From the NCBI GenBank assembly GCA_002428935.1, contig DIYG01000026.1, forward strand, positions 22,171-86,170: a DNA stretch of 64,000 nt, written 5' to 3'. Made by a program: the position numbers and the translations under genes. Source of the DNA: Halieaceae bacterium UBA6060. GTDB lineage: Bacteria > Pseudomonadota > Gammaproteobacteria > Pseudomonadales > Halieaceae. The notes under the pieces were generated by a model. It was not told the origin of the DNA, made no database searches, and was given only the letters and a program-made list of their open reading frames with translations. Below, one piece after another: positions 1 to 8,595 of this stretch; within the stretch, counting starts at the first letter, position 1, and each line of letters starts with the position of its first letter.

Positions 1-132
1 AATGTTGCGGTACACCAAATCTCGATAGACCTGGAGACGTCGCTCTTCGATACCCGCCGGCGCTCCTCGGCCCTGGGGATCGCGAAGAAAGCGCGCCATT
101 TCCTGCTGGGCTTCCCGAAGCGATGTGCTCAT
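1..132 (-). CDS. bufC: BufC/HvfC-type RiPP partner protein (DUF2063), N-terminal part only
   Basis: Only the first 44 codons lie in the window; the gene runs off the left edge. The start ATG at 132 overlaps the TGA of the upstream MNIO gene (ATGA), so the two are probably translationally coupled. The visible peptide begins MSTSLREAQQEMARFLRD and continues with an E-R-R-L-Q-V-Y-R pattern. That is the usual opening of the DUF2063/HvfC family (putative DNA-binding-like domain), the partner of MNIO enzymes that helps engage the precursor peptide. Position next to an MNIO gene and an EGKCG precursor supports the call more strongly than the short sequence itself. Confidence 0.75.
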   Translation of the reverse strand, partial: MSTSLREAQQEMARFLRDPQGRGAPAGIEERRLQVYRDLVYRNI

Positions 133-983
133 GCTCGTAGCGCCTTCCGCTGTTGGGCGCAGGCGGCCTGGGCCTGGCGAATGCGAGCAATCTCCTGCAA
201 CAGGGAGTCCAGGGAAGGAAAATTGAAATCGCGCTCCAGGAGTGTCGGAACAGCGCCCAGGCGAGCATAGGTATCGTTGAGAAGAGCCCAGACCGGATCT
301 ATAACGTCCGTGCCGTGGGTATCGACCTTCAGGTCGTCGGCCTCATCGTAGTGTCCAGCAATATGCAGATAGCTCACCGAGTCCAGGGGTAAAGCATCGA
401 TAAAGGTCAGCGGATCGTATCCGTGATTGATGCTATTGACGTAGACATTGTTGACATCCAGCAGCAGCTCACAACCGCTCTCGGCCACCACGGCCGATAT
501 AAACGCCGCCTCGTCGAGGTCTTTGTGTGCCTGGGCGTAGTAGGACGCATTCTCCAGCACCAGCGGCATACCAAGGCGATCCTGTACACGACCAATCCGT
601 TCGCTAACGTAATGCACTGCCTCGTCCGTGAACGGTATGGGCAACAAATCGTATAGATGGCCGTCGGCCGCGCAATAGGTCAGGTGCTCGCTGTAGATCG
701 GCACCTGAAAACGTTGCATAAGCTCTGCAACGCCGTCCAAAAGCTCATCGTCCAGGGGGTCGGGGCCACCGATATCCAAAGACAGGCCGTGCATGATGAA
801 CGGAAAGCGTTCACCGAGTTGTTCCAGGCCCTCGCCGTAGCGCCCACCGACGCCGATCCAATTCTCTGGTGCGAGCTCCAGAAAATCGACGGAATTCGAA
901 TCCATAGACAACAACGGGCCCATAAGGGCCCGTCGCAGTCCAAGACCCGCGCCATGCGGGCCTTGAGTTTTGCTACCAGGCAT
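129..983 (-). CDS. bufB: MNIO-family (DUF692) multinuclear iron RiPP-modifying enzyme, BufB/HvfB-like
   Basis: 284 aa from the ATG at 983, the usual size for DUF692/MNIO enzymes. These are TIM-barrel proteins with two or three iron ions that oxidise cysteines in a precursor peptide. Likely metal ligands are visible in order: MHGLSLDIGG, YSEHL, LENASYY, LLLDVNNVYVN, YLHIAGH, DTHG and LLERDFNFP, covering the expected His, Glu and Asp residues. The start was chosen because its ATG overlaps the TAA of the precursor gene by one base (TAATG); a start five codons upstream is possible. It lies between the precursor and bufC in one operon. Chemistry inferred from family: conversion of EGKCG cysteines to oxazolone/thioamide or thiooxazole-type groups that bind metal. 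Confidence 0.9.
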   Translation of the reverse strand: MPGSKTQGPHGAGLGLRRALMGPLLSMDSNSVDFLELAPENWIGVGGRYGEGLEQLGERFPFIMHGLSLDIGGPDPLDDELLDGVAELMQRFQVPIYSEHLTYCAADGHLYDLLPIPFTDEAVHYVSERIGRVQDRLGMPLVLENASYYAQAHKDLDEAAFISAVVAESGCELLLDVNNVYVNSINHGYDPLTFIDALPLDSVSYLHIAGHYDEADDLKVDTHGTDVIDPVWALLNDTYARLGAVPTLLERDFNFPSLDSLLQEIARIRQAQAACAQQRKALRA

Positions 984-1363
984 TACGCACCGCCGCACTT
1001 ACCTTCGCCGCATTTGCCTTCGCCGCCAGCTTTGTCGCCGCCGCACTTGCCTTCACCGCACTTGCCTTCGCCCTCAGCCTTGTCGCCGCCACATTTGCCT
1101 TCGCCGCATTTGCCTTCGCCTTCAGCCTTGTCGCCGCCACATTTACCTTCGCCGCACTTGCCTTCACCTTCGGCTTTCTCGCCACCGCATTTGCCTTCGC
1201 CACACTTGCCTTCGCCATGGCGGTCATAGGAAGCCAGGTCGTACCCACCATTCAGGCTTTGCGCGGAAAAGGGGTTTGCTTCTGCAGAGGCCAGCGGGGA
1301 GATTGCTGTCGCCAGGAAAGCAGCGCCGAGAGCTGCAGCCAGTGGTTTCTTGGAAGTTGCCAT
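983..1363 (-). CDS. Secreted EGKCG-repeat RiPP precursor (HvfA/bufferin-like)
   Basis: 126 aa. Residues 1-27 form a Sec signal peptide (MATSKKPLAAALGAAF..., cleavage likely after ASA). Residues 51-126 are a near-perfect tandem repeat: a 16-residue unit EGKCGEGKCGGDKAEG occurs four times plus a partial fifth, giving ten EGKCG motifs and ten cysteines. This is the hallmark of precursors modified by MNIO enzymes, and the modifying enzyme follows immediately with a one-base overlap. Proteins of this type are exported and are thought to buffer copper or other metals in the periplasm. Metal and modification here are inferred. An AAGGA ribosome binding site lies about 8 nt before the ATG. Confidence 0.9.
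   Translation of the reverse strand: MATSKKPLAAALGAAFLATAISPLASAEANPFSAQSLNGGYDLASYDRHGEGKCGEGKCGGEKAEGEGKCGEGKCGGDKAEGEGKCGEGKCGGDKAEGEGKCGEGKCGGDKAGGEGKCGEGKCGGA
986..1213 (-). repeat. 48-bp tandem repeat encoding EGKCG pairs
   Basis: Four and a half direct copies of a 48-bp unit lie inside the RiPP precursor gene. Unit differences are mostly silent third-base changes or the D/E and E/G swaps in the spacer (GEKAEG, GDKAEG, GDKAGG). This points to expansion by in-frame duplication with selection on the peptide. Copy number could vary between strains. Confidence 0.9.
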
Positions 1364-1508
1364 AATTCAATCCTTTATCGGGTTGTTTGTCTGCCTGGGC
1401 AGTACGGATTCTTGGTCGTACTGTCGTTTAACGTCATTGCAATGCCTGGATTACCAATCCATGGAATCCCTCCCGGATGGCTAACTGAGAAACCAGCGCA
1501 TTCGCAAA

Positions 1509-1540
1509 CTATGACTGGGCCATGGTGGGGTAAGTTTCCC
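1509..1540 (-). promoter_or_regulatory. Possible ECF-sigma promoter of the RiPP operon
   Basis: On the minus strand, GGGAAACTTA (1540-1531) is followed after 15 nt by GTCATAG (1515-1509). This resembles ECF-type -35 (GGAACTT) and -10 (GTC-rich) elements. It lies about 145 nt upstream of the precursor ATG. Operons of this class are often under ECF control, but no sigma gene is visible here, so this is tentative. Confidence 0.25.
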
Positions 1541-1567
1541 ACCCGTCGCAAGAATAATGAGAAATAT

Positions 1568-4500
1568 TTACAATTCCTCTACGGATCTACCCCCCGTTCT
1601 GCCATACCAGTCGGCCACTTTCTGCCACTGCGCCCGCAGCCGCTTTACGGAGACGGGTCTAGAGGTGCCCAAATGTTGGGCATAGAGTGAAACCCGCAGC
1701 TCCTGCAACATCAGTTGAAAAAGGCGGAACGAAGGCGAGAGTAGCGCGACATCCGGTGCTTTTTCCAGCAGCTGCTCCATCGGCTCCGCCAACGCCCGTA
1801 AAGTCGCCTGGTGCTCCTGGTCCCGTCGATAGTTTCCCGCGAGGCGCTCAACGCGAACAGCCATGGCCTGGCCATAGCGCGAGAGATGGCGAAACTCCTG
1901 CCAGTCCAGACACGCCAGGGCTCCCTTGGTGAGCAATCGTCGGCGCTGCGCACGCAGATCATCGTGGGCCTCAGAAAAACTGTCCGCTAACCGTTGAAAG
2001 CCTCGCTCGCTCTGCGCCATCCGTTCAAGGGTGCTTTCAAGGGTTGCACTGGCCTCGACAGCGAGGCTCATAACGCCTTTGGACACCGATCGCAGGGCCG
2101 CATCGAACGCGGCAGGACCCCGACAGTCTGAGGGGTCAGATTCCATAGCCGCCAGGGCAAGGGCCGGCAGCAGATCCTCTAGCAATTCATCCCGCGACAG
2201 CTCCAGGGCGGCCAGGCGAAGGGTGTTTTCGTTGTCGCGAAGGAGTCGTTTCCGAAGATCGCGAAACACCGGTTTCGCACCGAGCATGAGTAGCCGTGCC
2301 AACCCCCGGCGGTGACTGACAAAAGCCTCTCCAGGATAATCGCACAAGACCCTATCGACGTGCTCACCCCGATCCGCAAGGGCTGGGTACGCGAGGATCT
2401 CGATGCCCGCCTGGCGAAAGCGATGTTCCTCGGGGAGTTCGTCAAAGTCCCAGCGGGTGAGACCCGTGCGAAGAAACTCCTTGCCGGCCTTGTCATCATC
2501 GACGGGAGCCTCGCCCCGATAACGATCCACCAGGGCCTGCACGTCACGCCCCTGATCCATGACACGCCCCTTGGCGTCGACGATACGCAGGTTGATGCGG
2601 TAGTAGTCGTCGATCTCGCCATCACGCCAGTCGGAAGGCTGAATGACCGGCCCACCGAGTTTTCTAAGGGCCGCTCCCAAAGCCTCGACCAGCGGTTCAT
2701 CCACGGGCACCAGGGTACCCAGGGCGCGATCTACCCAATCGGGAACCGGCACCAACTGTTTGCGCAGGGCCTTGGGCAATGCCTTTACCAGGGCAACGCA
2801 CTTCTCTCGCAACAAACCCGGAACCAGCCACCCCAGACGATGACGGGGTAACCGATTCAGGAGCCCTACCGGTACCGTGATCGATACTCCATCCAGTTCT
2901 TTTCCCGGAGAGAACTGATAACTGAGACGGTAGTCCTGGCCATCCCAGTGCAAGCGATCGGGAAACTGATCCGCTAAAGCCCCCGGGTCCCTGGTCAGCA
3001 ATTGTTCCCGGCGTAATCGAAGCGTTGCATCATGTGCCTTGTCTTCGCCGACCCACTGAGCCAGGCCCACCGCATTGGCCACATCGGGAGGCAGTCGCTC
3101 GTCGTAAAAGCGATACAGCGCCTCCTCGTCCACCAACAGATCCCGCCGACGCAAGCGCGACTCCAGATCTTCCACTTCTCGTTGCAGGCGGAGATTATGC
3201 TTAAGAAAAGCGGGTTGCTTCGGCCAACGGCCTGTTAAAAGACCTTCGCGAATAAGCAGCTCTCGGCAAACCTTGGGGTCGATCTTGCTGTAATGAACAC
3301 TCACCTTGTCGGCGATGGTCAAACCAAAAAGGGTTGTACGCCGCCAGGCCACGACGCGCCCCTTTGGGGGCTGCCACCGCGGCTCGTAGTAATGCTGTTT
3401 CAGCAAGGCCGGATTGACATCCAAAACCCAGCGAGGATCTATCGCCGCAGCCATACGAGCGTAGACTTTTTGGGTCTCAACCAGCTCTCCGGCGAGAAGC
3501 CATTTGGGCGGCTTTTTATAGAGCGTAGAACCCGGGAACAACTGCAGACGTCGATTACGGGTTCCCAGATACTCACGACGTTCGTCCTGCTGCGCAATGT
3601 TCCCCAGCAAGCCTGCGAGAAGAGCGCGATGCACCCCTGCGTAATCGCTCTCCTCGCTCAAGGTGGTCACAGCTTTCAAACCCTGGCCGCGGCAAGCAAT
3701 CGTCAACTGTCGGTGCAGATCACGCCATTCACGCATCCGCAGATACGAGAGGTATTCGCGCTTACACAATTTGCGCAGCTGATTCTCACTGAGACTTTGC
3801 CGTTGCTCCTCGTAGTAGCGCCACAGATTGAGCAGCGATACAAAGTCTGAACGCTCGTCGCGAAAACGCCCGTGGCTTTGATCGGCCTGTGCCGTCTTAT
3901 CGGCAGGTCGCTCTCGGGGGTCCTGCATCGCCAACGCGCTGGTTAAGACGAGGAGCTCCGGCAGTACTCCCTGCTGCTGGGCCGCAAGGATCATTCGGGC
4001 CAGAGACGGGTCGATAGGAAAGGCGGCCATGCGCCGACCGAGACGGGTCAGGCGTCGGCGCCCATCCATGGCCCCAAGCTCTTCCAGAAGGCGATAGCCG
4101 TCTCGCACCAGGCGTCCGTCGGGGGGTTCGATAAATGGAAACTTTTCCACGTCACCCAGACCCAGGTGAGCCATACGCAGTACCACCGCTGCCAGGTTAC
4201 TGCGCTGGATCTCCGGCTCCGTGAAGGGCGCACGGGCCAGGTAATCTTCTTCGCTGTACAGGCGCAGGCACACGCCGGGGCCCACGCGACCGCAACGCCC
4301 TCGACGTTGATCGGCGCTGGCCTGGGAAACGGCTTCGATGGGTAGGCGCTGAATGCAGCTGCGATACGAATAACGGCTGACCCGCGCTTCGCCGGGGTCG
4401 ATAACAAATCGAATACCCGGCACGGTAACGGAGGTCTCGGCCACGTTGGTCGCCAACACCACCCGCAGTCCCCGTCCTCGACTGCGACCGAACACCCGCG

Positions 4501-5320
4501 CCTGTTCTCCCTGACTCAGGCGTGCATAGAGTGGCAACACATCGAGACCATCAACGCCGCGAAGACGCTTCGCAGTGTCGCGGATATCGCGTTCACCGGG
4601 GAGAAACACCAGCATATCGCCGGGCTCGCCATATACCCCCTGGCGAACCTCTTGCACCGTGCGCACGAGTTGCGCCAGAGGCTCCTCCCCGTCTGCCGCT
4701 TGTCGTGGCAAGTACTCCGTACGCACGGGATAGGTACGTCCGGACACCTCGATAATCGGCGCGTCATCGAAATAGCGCGAGAAGCGCTCCAGATCGATGG
4801 TTGCACTGGTGATGATAATTTTTAGATCGGGGCGGCGGGGCAACAAGCGCTTTAGATAGCCGAGGATAAAATCGATATTGAGGCTCCGCTCATGGGCCTC
4901 ATCGATGATCAGCGTGTCGTACTGACGGAGCTGTCGATCCCGCTGCATTTCCGACAGGAGAATACCGTCGGTCATGATCTTCACCGCCGTTGTCTCGCGA
5001 ACGGCTTCGTGGAAACGCACCTGATAGCCAATCAGCTCCCCCAGGGGCGTCGCCGTTTCCTGGGCGATCCGCTCCGCCACGGTGCGCGCAGCGATTCTCC
5101 GCGGCTGCGTATGACCGATGCGTTGGGTTTGGCCACGCCCCAGGCCCAGACAAATCTTGGGCAACTGCGTCGTCTTTCCCGAACCCGTTTCCCCCGCAAC
5201 AACCACCACCGGGTGCTCGGCAATAGCCTTGGCGATTTCTTCCCGTCGCTCGGCGACGGGTAACTCCGGGGAAAAATGCAAGGGAGGCACCGTCCGCGGC
5301 AGTTTCGACGCCTCAGCCAC
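1568..5320 (-). CDS. hrpA: ATP-dependent RNA helicase HrpA (DEAH box)
   Basis: 1250 aa, close to the roughly 1300 aa of E. coli HrpA. Motifs in order: Walker A GETGSGKT at 43-50, the DEAH box at 140-143 (IIDEAHERS), SAT at 172-174 and the arginine-finger motif QRRGRCGR at 338-345. The OB-fold region and the long HrpA-specific C-terminal half (DUF3418-like) follow. HrpA unwinds RNA and helps resolve stalled or collided ribosomes in the cytoplasm. It appears to be a single-gene unit, transcribed away from the divergent MaoC gene. Assignment rests on full-length architecture; the shorter HrpB lacks this C-terminal extension. Confidence 0.97.
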   Translation of the reverse strand: MAEASKLPRTVPPLHFSPELPVAERREEIAKAIAEHPVVVVAGETGSGKTTQLPKICLGLGRGQTQRIGHTQPRRIAARTVAERIAQETATPLGELIGYQVRFHEAVRETTAVKIMTDGILLSEMQRDRQLRQYDTLIIDEAHERSLNIDFILGYLKRLLPRRPDLKIIITSATIDLERFSRYFDDAPIIEVSGRTYPVRTEYLPRQAADGEEPLAQLVRTVQEVRQGVYGEPGDMLVFLPGERDIRDTAKRLRGVDGLDVLPLYARLSQGEQARVFGRSRGRGLRVVLATNVAETSVTVPGIRFVIDPGEARVSRYSYRSCIQRLPIEAVSQASADQRRGRCGRVGPGVCLRLYSEEDYLARAPFTEPEIQRSNLAAVVLRMAHLGLGDVEKFPFIEPPDGRLVRDGYRLLEELGAMDGRRRLTRLGRRMAAFPIDPSLARMILAAQQQGVLPELLVLTSALAMQDPRERPADKTAQADQSHGRFRDERSDFVSLLNLWRYYEEQRQSLSENQLRKLCKREYLSYLRMREWRDLHRQLTIACRGQGLKAVTTLSEESDYAGVHRALLAGLLGNIAQQDERREYLGTRNRRLQLFPGSTLYKKPPKWLLAGELVETQKVYARMAAAIDPRWVLDVNPALLKQHYYEPRWQPPKGRVVAWRRTTLFGLTIADKVSVHYSKIDPKVCRELLIREGLLTGRWPKQPAFLKHNLRLQREVEDLESRLRRRDLLVDEEALYRFYDERLPPDVANAVGLAQWVGEDKAHDATLRLRREQLLTRDPGALADQFPDRLHWDGQDYRLSYQFSPGKELDGVSITVPVGLLNRLPRHRLGWLVPGLLREKCVALVKALPKALRKQLVPVPDWVDRALGTLVPVDEPLVEALGAALRKLGGPVIQPSDWRDGEIDDYYRINLRIVDAKGRVMDQGRDVQALVDRYRGEAPVDDDKAGKEFLRTGLTRWDFDELPEEHRFRQAGIEILAYPALADRGEHVDRVLCDYPGEAFVSHRRGLARLLMLGAKPVFRDLRKRLLRDNENTLRLAALELSRDELLEDLLPALALAAMESDPSDCRGPAAFDAALRSVSKGVMSLAVEASATLESTLERMAQSERGFQRLADSFSEAHDDLRAQRRRLLTKGALACLDWQEFRHLSRYGQAMAVRVERLAGNYRRDQEHQATLRALAEPMEQLLEKAPDVALLSPSFRLFQLMLQELRVSLYAQHLGTSRPVSVKRLRAQWQKVADWYGRTGGRSVEEL

Positions 5321-5390
5321 GGGAAAGACCTCGCCGTGAACCTGCCGCCCAGGCTAAGCTGTGACCCCAGGCTACCGTAGAGAGCGATCC

Positions 5391-5816
5391 GTGAACGACA
5401 CCCAGAGCTTTTCCTTTGACGAATTGCAGGAAGGCCAAAGCTGCGAAATCAAACGCGAACTCACGGGCGCGGATATCGATGCGTTTGCCGAGCTCAGCGG
5501 TGATCGCAACCCCCTGCATATGGACGCGGAGTTCGCCCAAACAGCGGGTTACCCCGATCGCATTGCGCACGGCATGCTCCTGGCAAGTTGGGTCTCCGCC
5601 GCCCTCGCCCAGCACCTGCCCGGCCGCGGGACTGTCTACCTTCGGCAAAACCTGGAGTTTCGCCAGGCCGCGTTGCCCGGGGATGCCCTGCTGATACGTC
5701 TGACCGTCGCGGAAAAAAAGCGCCGCGGTCGCGTACTCATAGACTGTGTCATTCGTCATGGGGAGAGTGGGAAAGACCTGTTACGCGGTCAGGCTGAGGT
5801 TATCGCACCGAGCTAG
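5391..5816 (+). CDS. MaoC-like (R)-enoyl-CoA hydratase (hot-dog fold)
   Basis: 141 aa. The hydratase-2 signature AELSGDRNPLHMD carries the catalytic Asp38 and His43, followed by IAHGMLLASWVSAALAQHLPG, typical of PhaJ-type single hot-dog enzymes. These hydrate trans-2-enoyl-CoA to (R)-3-hydroxyacyl-CoA, linking beta-oxidation to polyhydroxyalkanoate or fatty acid metabolism. The GTG at 5391 was preferred because the conserved region begins soon after it and a GAGAG sequence precedes it; an in-frame GTG at 5361 would add ten residues without similarity. No PHA synthase lies in the window, so the pathway is unassigned. Confidence 0.85.
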   Translation: MNDTQSFSFDELQEGQSCEIKRELTGADIDAFAELSGDRNPLHMDAEFAQTAGYPDRIAHGMLLASWVSAALAQHLPGRGTVYLRQNLEFRQAALPGDALLIRLTVAEKKRRGRVLIDCVIRHGESGKDLLRGQAEVIAPS

Positions 5817-5865
5817 GATTGGACTAACGCCGGTTAAAGATTTTCCAGCCGACCCGTGCCGATCC

Positions 5866-5888
5866 ATGCCGACCCAAAGAGTCGGCAT
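5866..5888. terminator. Hairpin between convergent genes
   Basis: Perfect 8-bp inverted repeat ATGCCGAC/GTCGGCAT with a 7-nt loop, between the ends of the MaoC gene (plus) and the 176-aa gene (minus). No U-tract follows in either direction, so it may be a weak or Rho-assisted bidirectional terminator. Confidence 0.4.
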
Positions 5889-5910
5889 CGATTCCTGAGC
5901 TACAGCGCTC

Positions 5911-6441
5911 TCAGACCGCTTCGCCGCCCTGCTCCATCTCGTTAGCATCTGCTTCCGGAGGTAGATTTTCCTCGAACTGTGCCGAGTCCAAATAGGTTAG
6001 CTGCAGGCGTACCGCCGCATCGCCGCGCCCCGACTCCGCACCCAGAACCAAAACGCTGGGTTGATTGGCTTCCGCCGTGACGGCAAAGACACCGAACATC
6101 ATGGAGTTGGGATCTTGTTCATTGCGGAAGGTGCGTAGCTTTTCCGGTTCCTTAAGAGCCTGCGCCGCATTGGAGAGCAGCAGACGCAAGCCCGTGCGGA
6201 AGCTGCTAAAACTCAGCGTGCCGCGATACAGCTCATGATTGAGCGCAACGTCAAAACGCACCAAAGATTTGTCTTCCATCTCCAGATGCGTAAGGGGCAC
6301 CGTTTTCCCGCCTTCGATCTCCCGATAAATGCGCTTCGCTTCCGTGCGCGTGGCCTCCAGAAAGCCGTTGTTGAGGAGATTGACCGCAACCGTTAGGAAC
6401 TTATCCGTCGGAAGACTCTTGGTTTCAAGGTTTTGCTGCAT
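5911..6441 (-). CDS. Conserved-type hypothetical protein, cytoplasmic
   Basis: 176 aa; not recognised. No signal peptide or membrane segment. It is a mixed alpha/beta-looking sequence (MQQNLETKSLPTDKFLTV...) with an acidic C-terminal tail (FEENLPPEADANEMEQGGEAV). Codon use matches its neighbours, and an ATG is available at 6441. It stands alone: convergent with the MaoC gene and divergent from mnmC across about 100 bp. The complete, uninterrupted frame supports a real gene, but no function can be assigned from motifs. Confidence 0.7.
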   Translation of the reverse strand: MQQNLETKSLPTDKFLTVAVNLLNNGFLEATRTEAKRIYREIEGGKTVPLTHLEMEDKSLVRFDVALNHELYRGTLSFSSFRTGLRLLLSNAAQALKEPEKLRTFRNEQDPNSMMFGVFAVTAEANQPSVLVLGAESGRGDAAVRLQLTYLDSAQFEENLPPEADANEMEQGGEAV

Positions 6442-6548
6442 GGGAAAAGCCGGGTGGATAAAGCGAGGGCGCAGTCTAGCGACTGCGTGTCATGCATGCC
6501 AGTGAGGTCTGCTATGCTCCGGCCCAAGCATTCGACGATCCCGCCACC

Positions 6549-8582
6549 ATGATTAAGCCCCAGGGCCGGCTCACACCCCTGGAGACCGCCGAGGTTACCT
6601 GGGACGCCCAGGGTGAGCCCCGGTCCCATCGTTACGACGACCCCTATTACAGCAACGCCGACGGCGTGGCAGAAAGTACCCATGTGTTTATCGATGGTTG
6701 CGATCTCCCCCGCCGCCTCGCGCAGCACCATCGCGGTAGCTATCGCATTGGGGAGCTGGGCTTTGGCACCGGCCTTAACTTTATCTTGAGCTGGAGAGCG
6801 TTTCGCCAGTCGGCACCGCCATCGCTGCGGCTGCATTACGTCAGCATCGACAAACACCCCTTGCGGCGCGAAGAAATTGAGCGAGCGTTGGCCTCCTGGC
6901 CTCAGCTCGCGAACGAGGCCCGGGCCTTGGTACAGGCTGTGCCGCCCCCCGTGGAGGGCATCCACCGCCGTAGTTTCGAGGCAGGCCGGATCGTTCTCGA
7001 TCTCCACTGGGCTGATGTCGAAGACGCCATCGCCGAATTGAAGCGTCCAGACCAGGCCCTGTTTGACAGCTGGTATCTGGACGGGTTCGCGCCAAAACGT
7101 AACCCGTCCATGTGGAACGGAGAGCGTTTCAAACAACTCGCTAAGATCAGCTTTCCCGGCGCAACCGTGGCCACCTACAGCGCCGCTGGACAGGTGCGGC
7201 GAGACCTGCAGAGTGCGGGATTCGAGATCCACAAGCGCCCGGGCTACGGACAAAAGCGAGAGAGCCTCGTGGGCACCTATACGGGCGACTCCCCTAAAGG
7301 CGATTCCCCGACGCTCAGTTCTGCTGGCTCCCAGACGACACCCTGGGACCTGAATGCCGCGAACACTCTCCCTCCACCGACTGCCGCCATCGTTGTAGGC
7401 GCAGGACTCGCTGGCGCCCACATCGCGGCGTCCCTGGCTCGTCGGGGAACCGCTGTGACCGTCCTTGATCGAGGCTCCATTGCCGGGCGCGCCTCGGGGA
7501 ACCGTCAGGGCGTGCTCTTCCATCGTCTGTCGCACCAGCGTTCCAATCTGGCGGATTTCTCCCTTTATGCCAGCCTCTACGCCACCGATCTTTACCGGCA
7601 GATGCTCGAGGAGGGCCAGGATTCCGAGATCATCGACGGCGCCCTCAATGGCTGTCTCCAGGGTTTGGACGCCGATGCCCTGGGCGGCCCTCTGGCCGAG
7701 CTTCTAAAAGGCTTGCCGGAGCTGGGTCGTTTGGTGAACGCCGAAGAAGGCAGCGACATCCTAGGCCAAAAAATCACCGGCGCTGGTCTCTGGCAGGCGG
7801 AGTCCGGTTGGTTCTCACCGGCCACCATCTGTCGCCGACTGCTTCGCCATCAGGGCATAGAACTACTGGAACACTGCGGAGAGCTCCGCTTACAGACTAC
7901 CGAGGAAGGCTGGGATCTGCGGACAGAGACGGACAATCGCTTTGCGGCGCCGGTGGTCATTGTCGCCGGCGGTATAGACTCCAACGATCTCCTTCCGAAC
8001 TGGCGATTGCCGACCAAACCGGTGCGTGGCCAAACAACGCAAGTCCCCGCGTCGAACGATACTAGCCTGAACGCGGCCTTTTGCCACAAAGGGTATATAT
8101 CTCCGGCAATGCAGGGTGAGCACTGCATCGGCGCTACCTTTGCTCCGGGAAGCGCGGACAGAGATATTCGCCCCGGTGACCACACGGAAAACCTGCACAA
8201 ACTTGCCGAGGCTCTACCTGCCTGGGCAACGCAGTTGGCCAGCCTGGATACCGATAACCTCCAGGGGCGTGCGGAAGTGCGCTGCGCATCGCCGGACTAC
8301 CTGCCCATGGTAGGCCCCATTCCTGACCTGGACGCTTTTCAGGAGCGCTTCGCTCCTCTAGAAAAGGATGCTAGTACCATCATCAATCGACGGGGTGTTT
8401 TCATCCCAGGACTTTATGTGACGACTGCTCATGGCTCGCGCGGTTTGAGTTATGCCGCCCTGAGCGCGGAGGTACTGGCCAGTGAGCTTTTCCATGAGCC
8501 CTCACCCGTTACCGCAGATATCCGGCGAGCCATCGCCCCGGCCCGTTTTCTAATTCGCGCTATGGTAAGAGGCACCCTGTGA
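6549..8582 (+). CDS. mnmC: Bifunctional tRNA 5-methylaminomethyl-2-thiouridine biosynthesis protein MnmC
   Basis: 677 aa, matching the family. The N-terminal SAM-dependent methyltransferase domain (MnmC2/MnmD) shows GFGTG at 71-75 and DGFAPKRNPSMW at 178-189. The C-terminal FAD oxidoreductase domain (MnmC1) begins with the dinucleotide-binding GAGLAG at 284-289 and ends in GLYVTTAHGSRGLSYA. The FAD domain removes the carboxymethyl group from cmnm5s2U34 and the SAM domain methylates the product, completing wobble uridine modification of tRNAs for Lys, Glu and Gln. The ATG at 6549 was chosen over a longer frame from 6492 because MIKPQGRL matches the normal start of the family. It is followed 13 nt later by a glutaminyl cyclase gene. 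Confidence 0.96.
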   Translation: MIKPQGRLTPLETAEVTWDAQGEPRSHRYDDPYYSNADGVAESTHVFIDGCDLPRRLAQHHRGSYRIGELGFGTGLNFILSWRAFRQSAPPSLRLHYVSIDKHPLRREEIERALASWPQLANEARALVQAVPPPVEGIHRRSFEAGRIVLDLHWADVEDAIAELKRPDQALFDSWYLDGFAPKRNPSMWNGERFKQLAKISFPGATVATYSAAGQVRRDLQSAGFEIHKRPGYGQKRESLVGTYTGDSPKGDSPTLSSAGSQTTPWDLNAANTLPPPTAAIVVGAGLAGAHIAASLARRGTAVTVLDRGSIAGRASGNRQGVLFHRLSHQRSNLADFSLYASLYATDLYRQMLEEGQDSEIIDGALNGCLQGLDADALGGPLAELLKGLPELGRLVNAEEGSDILGQKITGAGLWQAESGWFSPATICRRLLRHQGIELLEHCGELRLQTTEEGWDLRTETDNRFAAPVVIVAGGIDSNDLLPNWRLPTKPVRGQTTQVPASNDTSLNAAFCHKGYISPAMQGEHCIGATFAPGSADRDIRPGDHTENLHKLAEALPAWATQLASLDTDNLQGRAEVRCASPDYLPMVGPIPDLDAFQERFAPLEKDASTIINRRGVFIPGLYVTTAHGSRGLSYAALSAEVLASELFHEPSPVTADIRRAIAPARFLIRAMVRGTL

Positions 8583-8595
8583 TGGAGAATCGGCG

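Noticed and set aside
986..1213. Regular repeat array resembling a CRISPR
   Set aside because: There are no unique spacers; the units are contiguous, in frame and code for the EGKCG peptide.
657..1365. Long plus-strand frames (190 and 131 aa) rich in Pro/Ser/Leu or Arg/Cys
   Set aside because: They are the antisense reading of the EGKCG repeat gene; the repeat makes every frame open. No start signals or family features.
6393..7535. 380-aa minus-strand frame antisense to mnmC
   Set aside because: mnmC is a clear full-length family member on the other strand; the antisense protein shows no motif.
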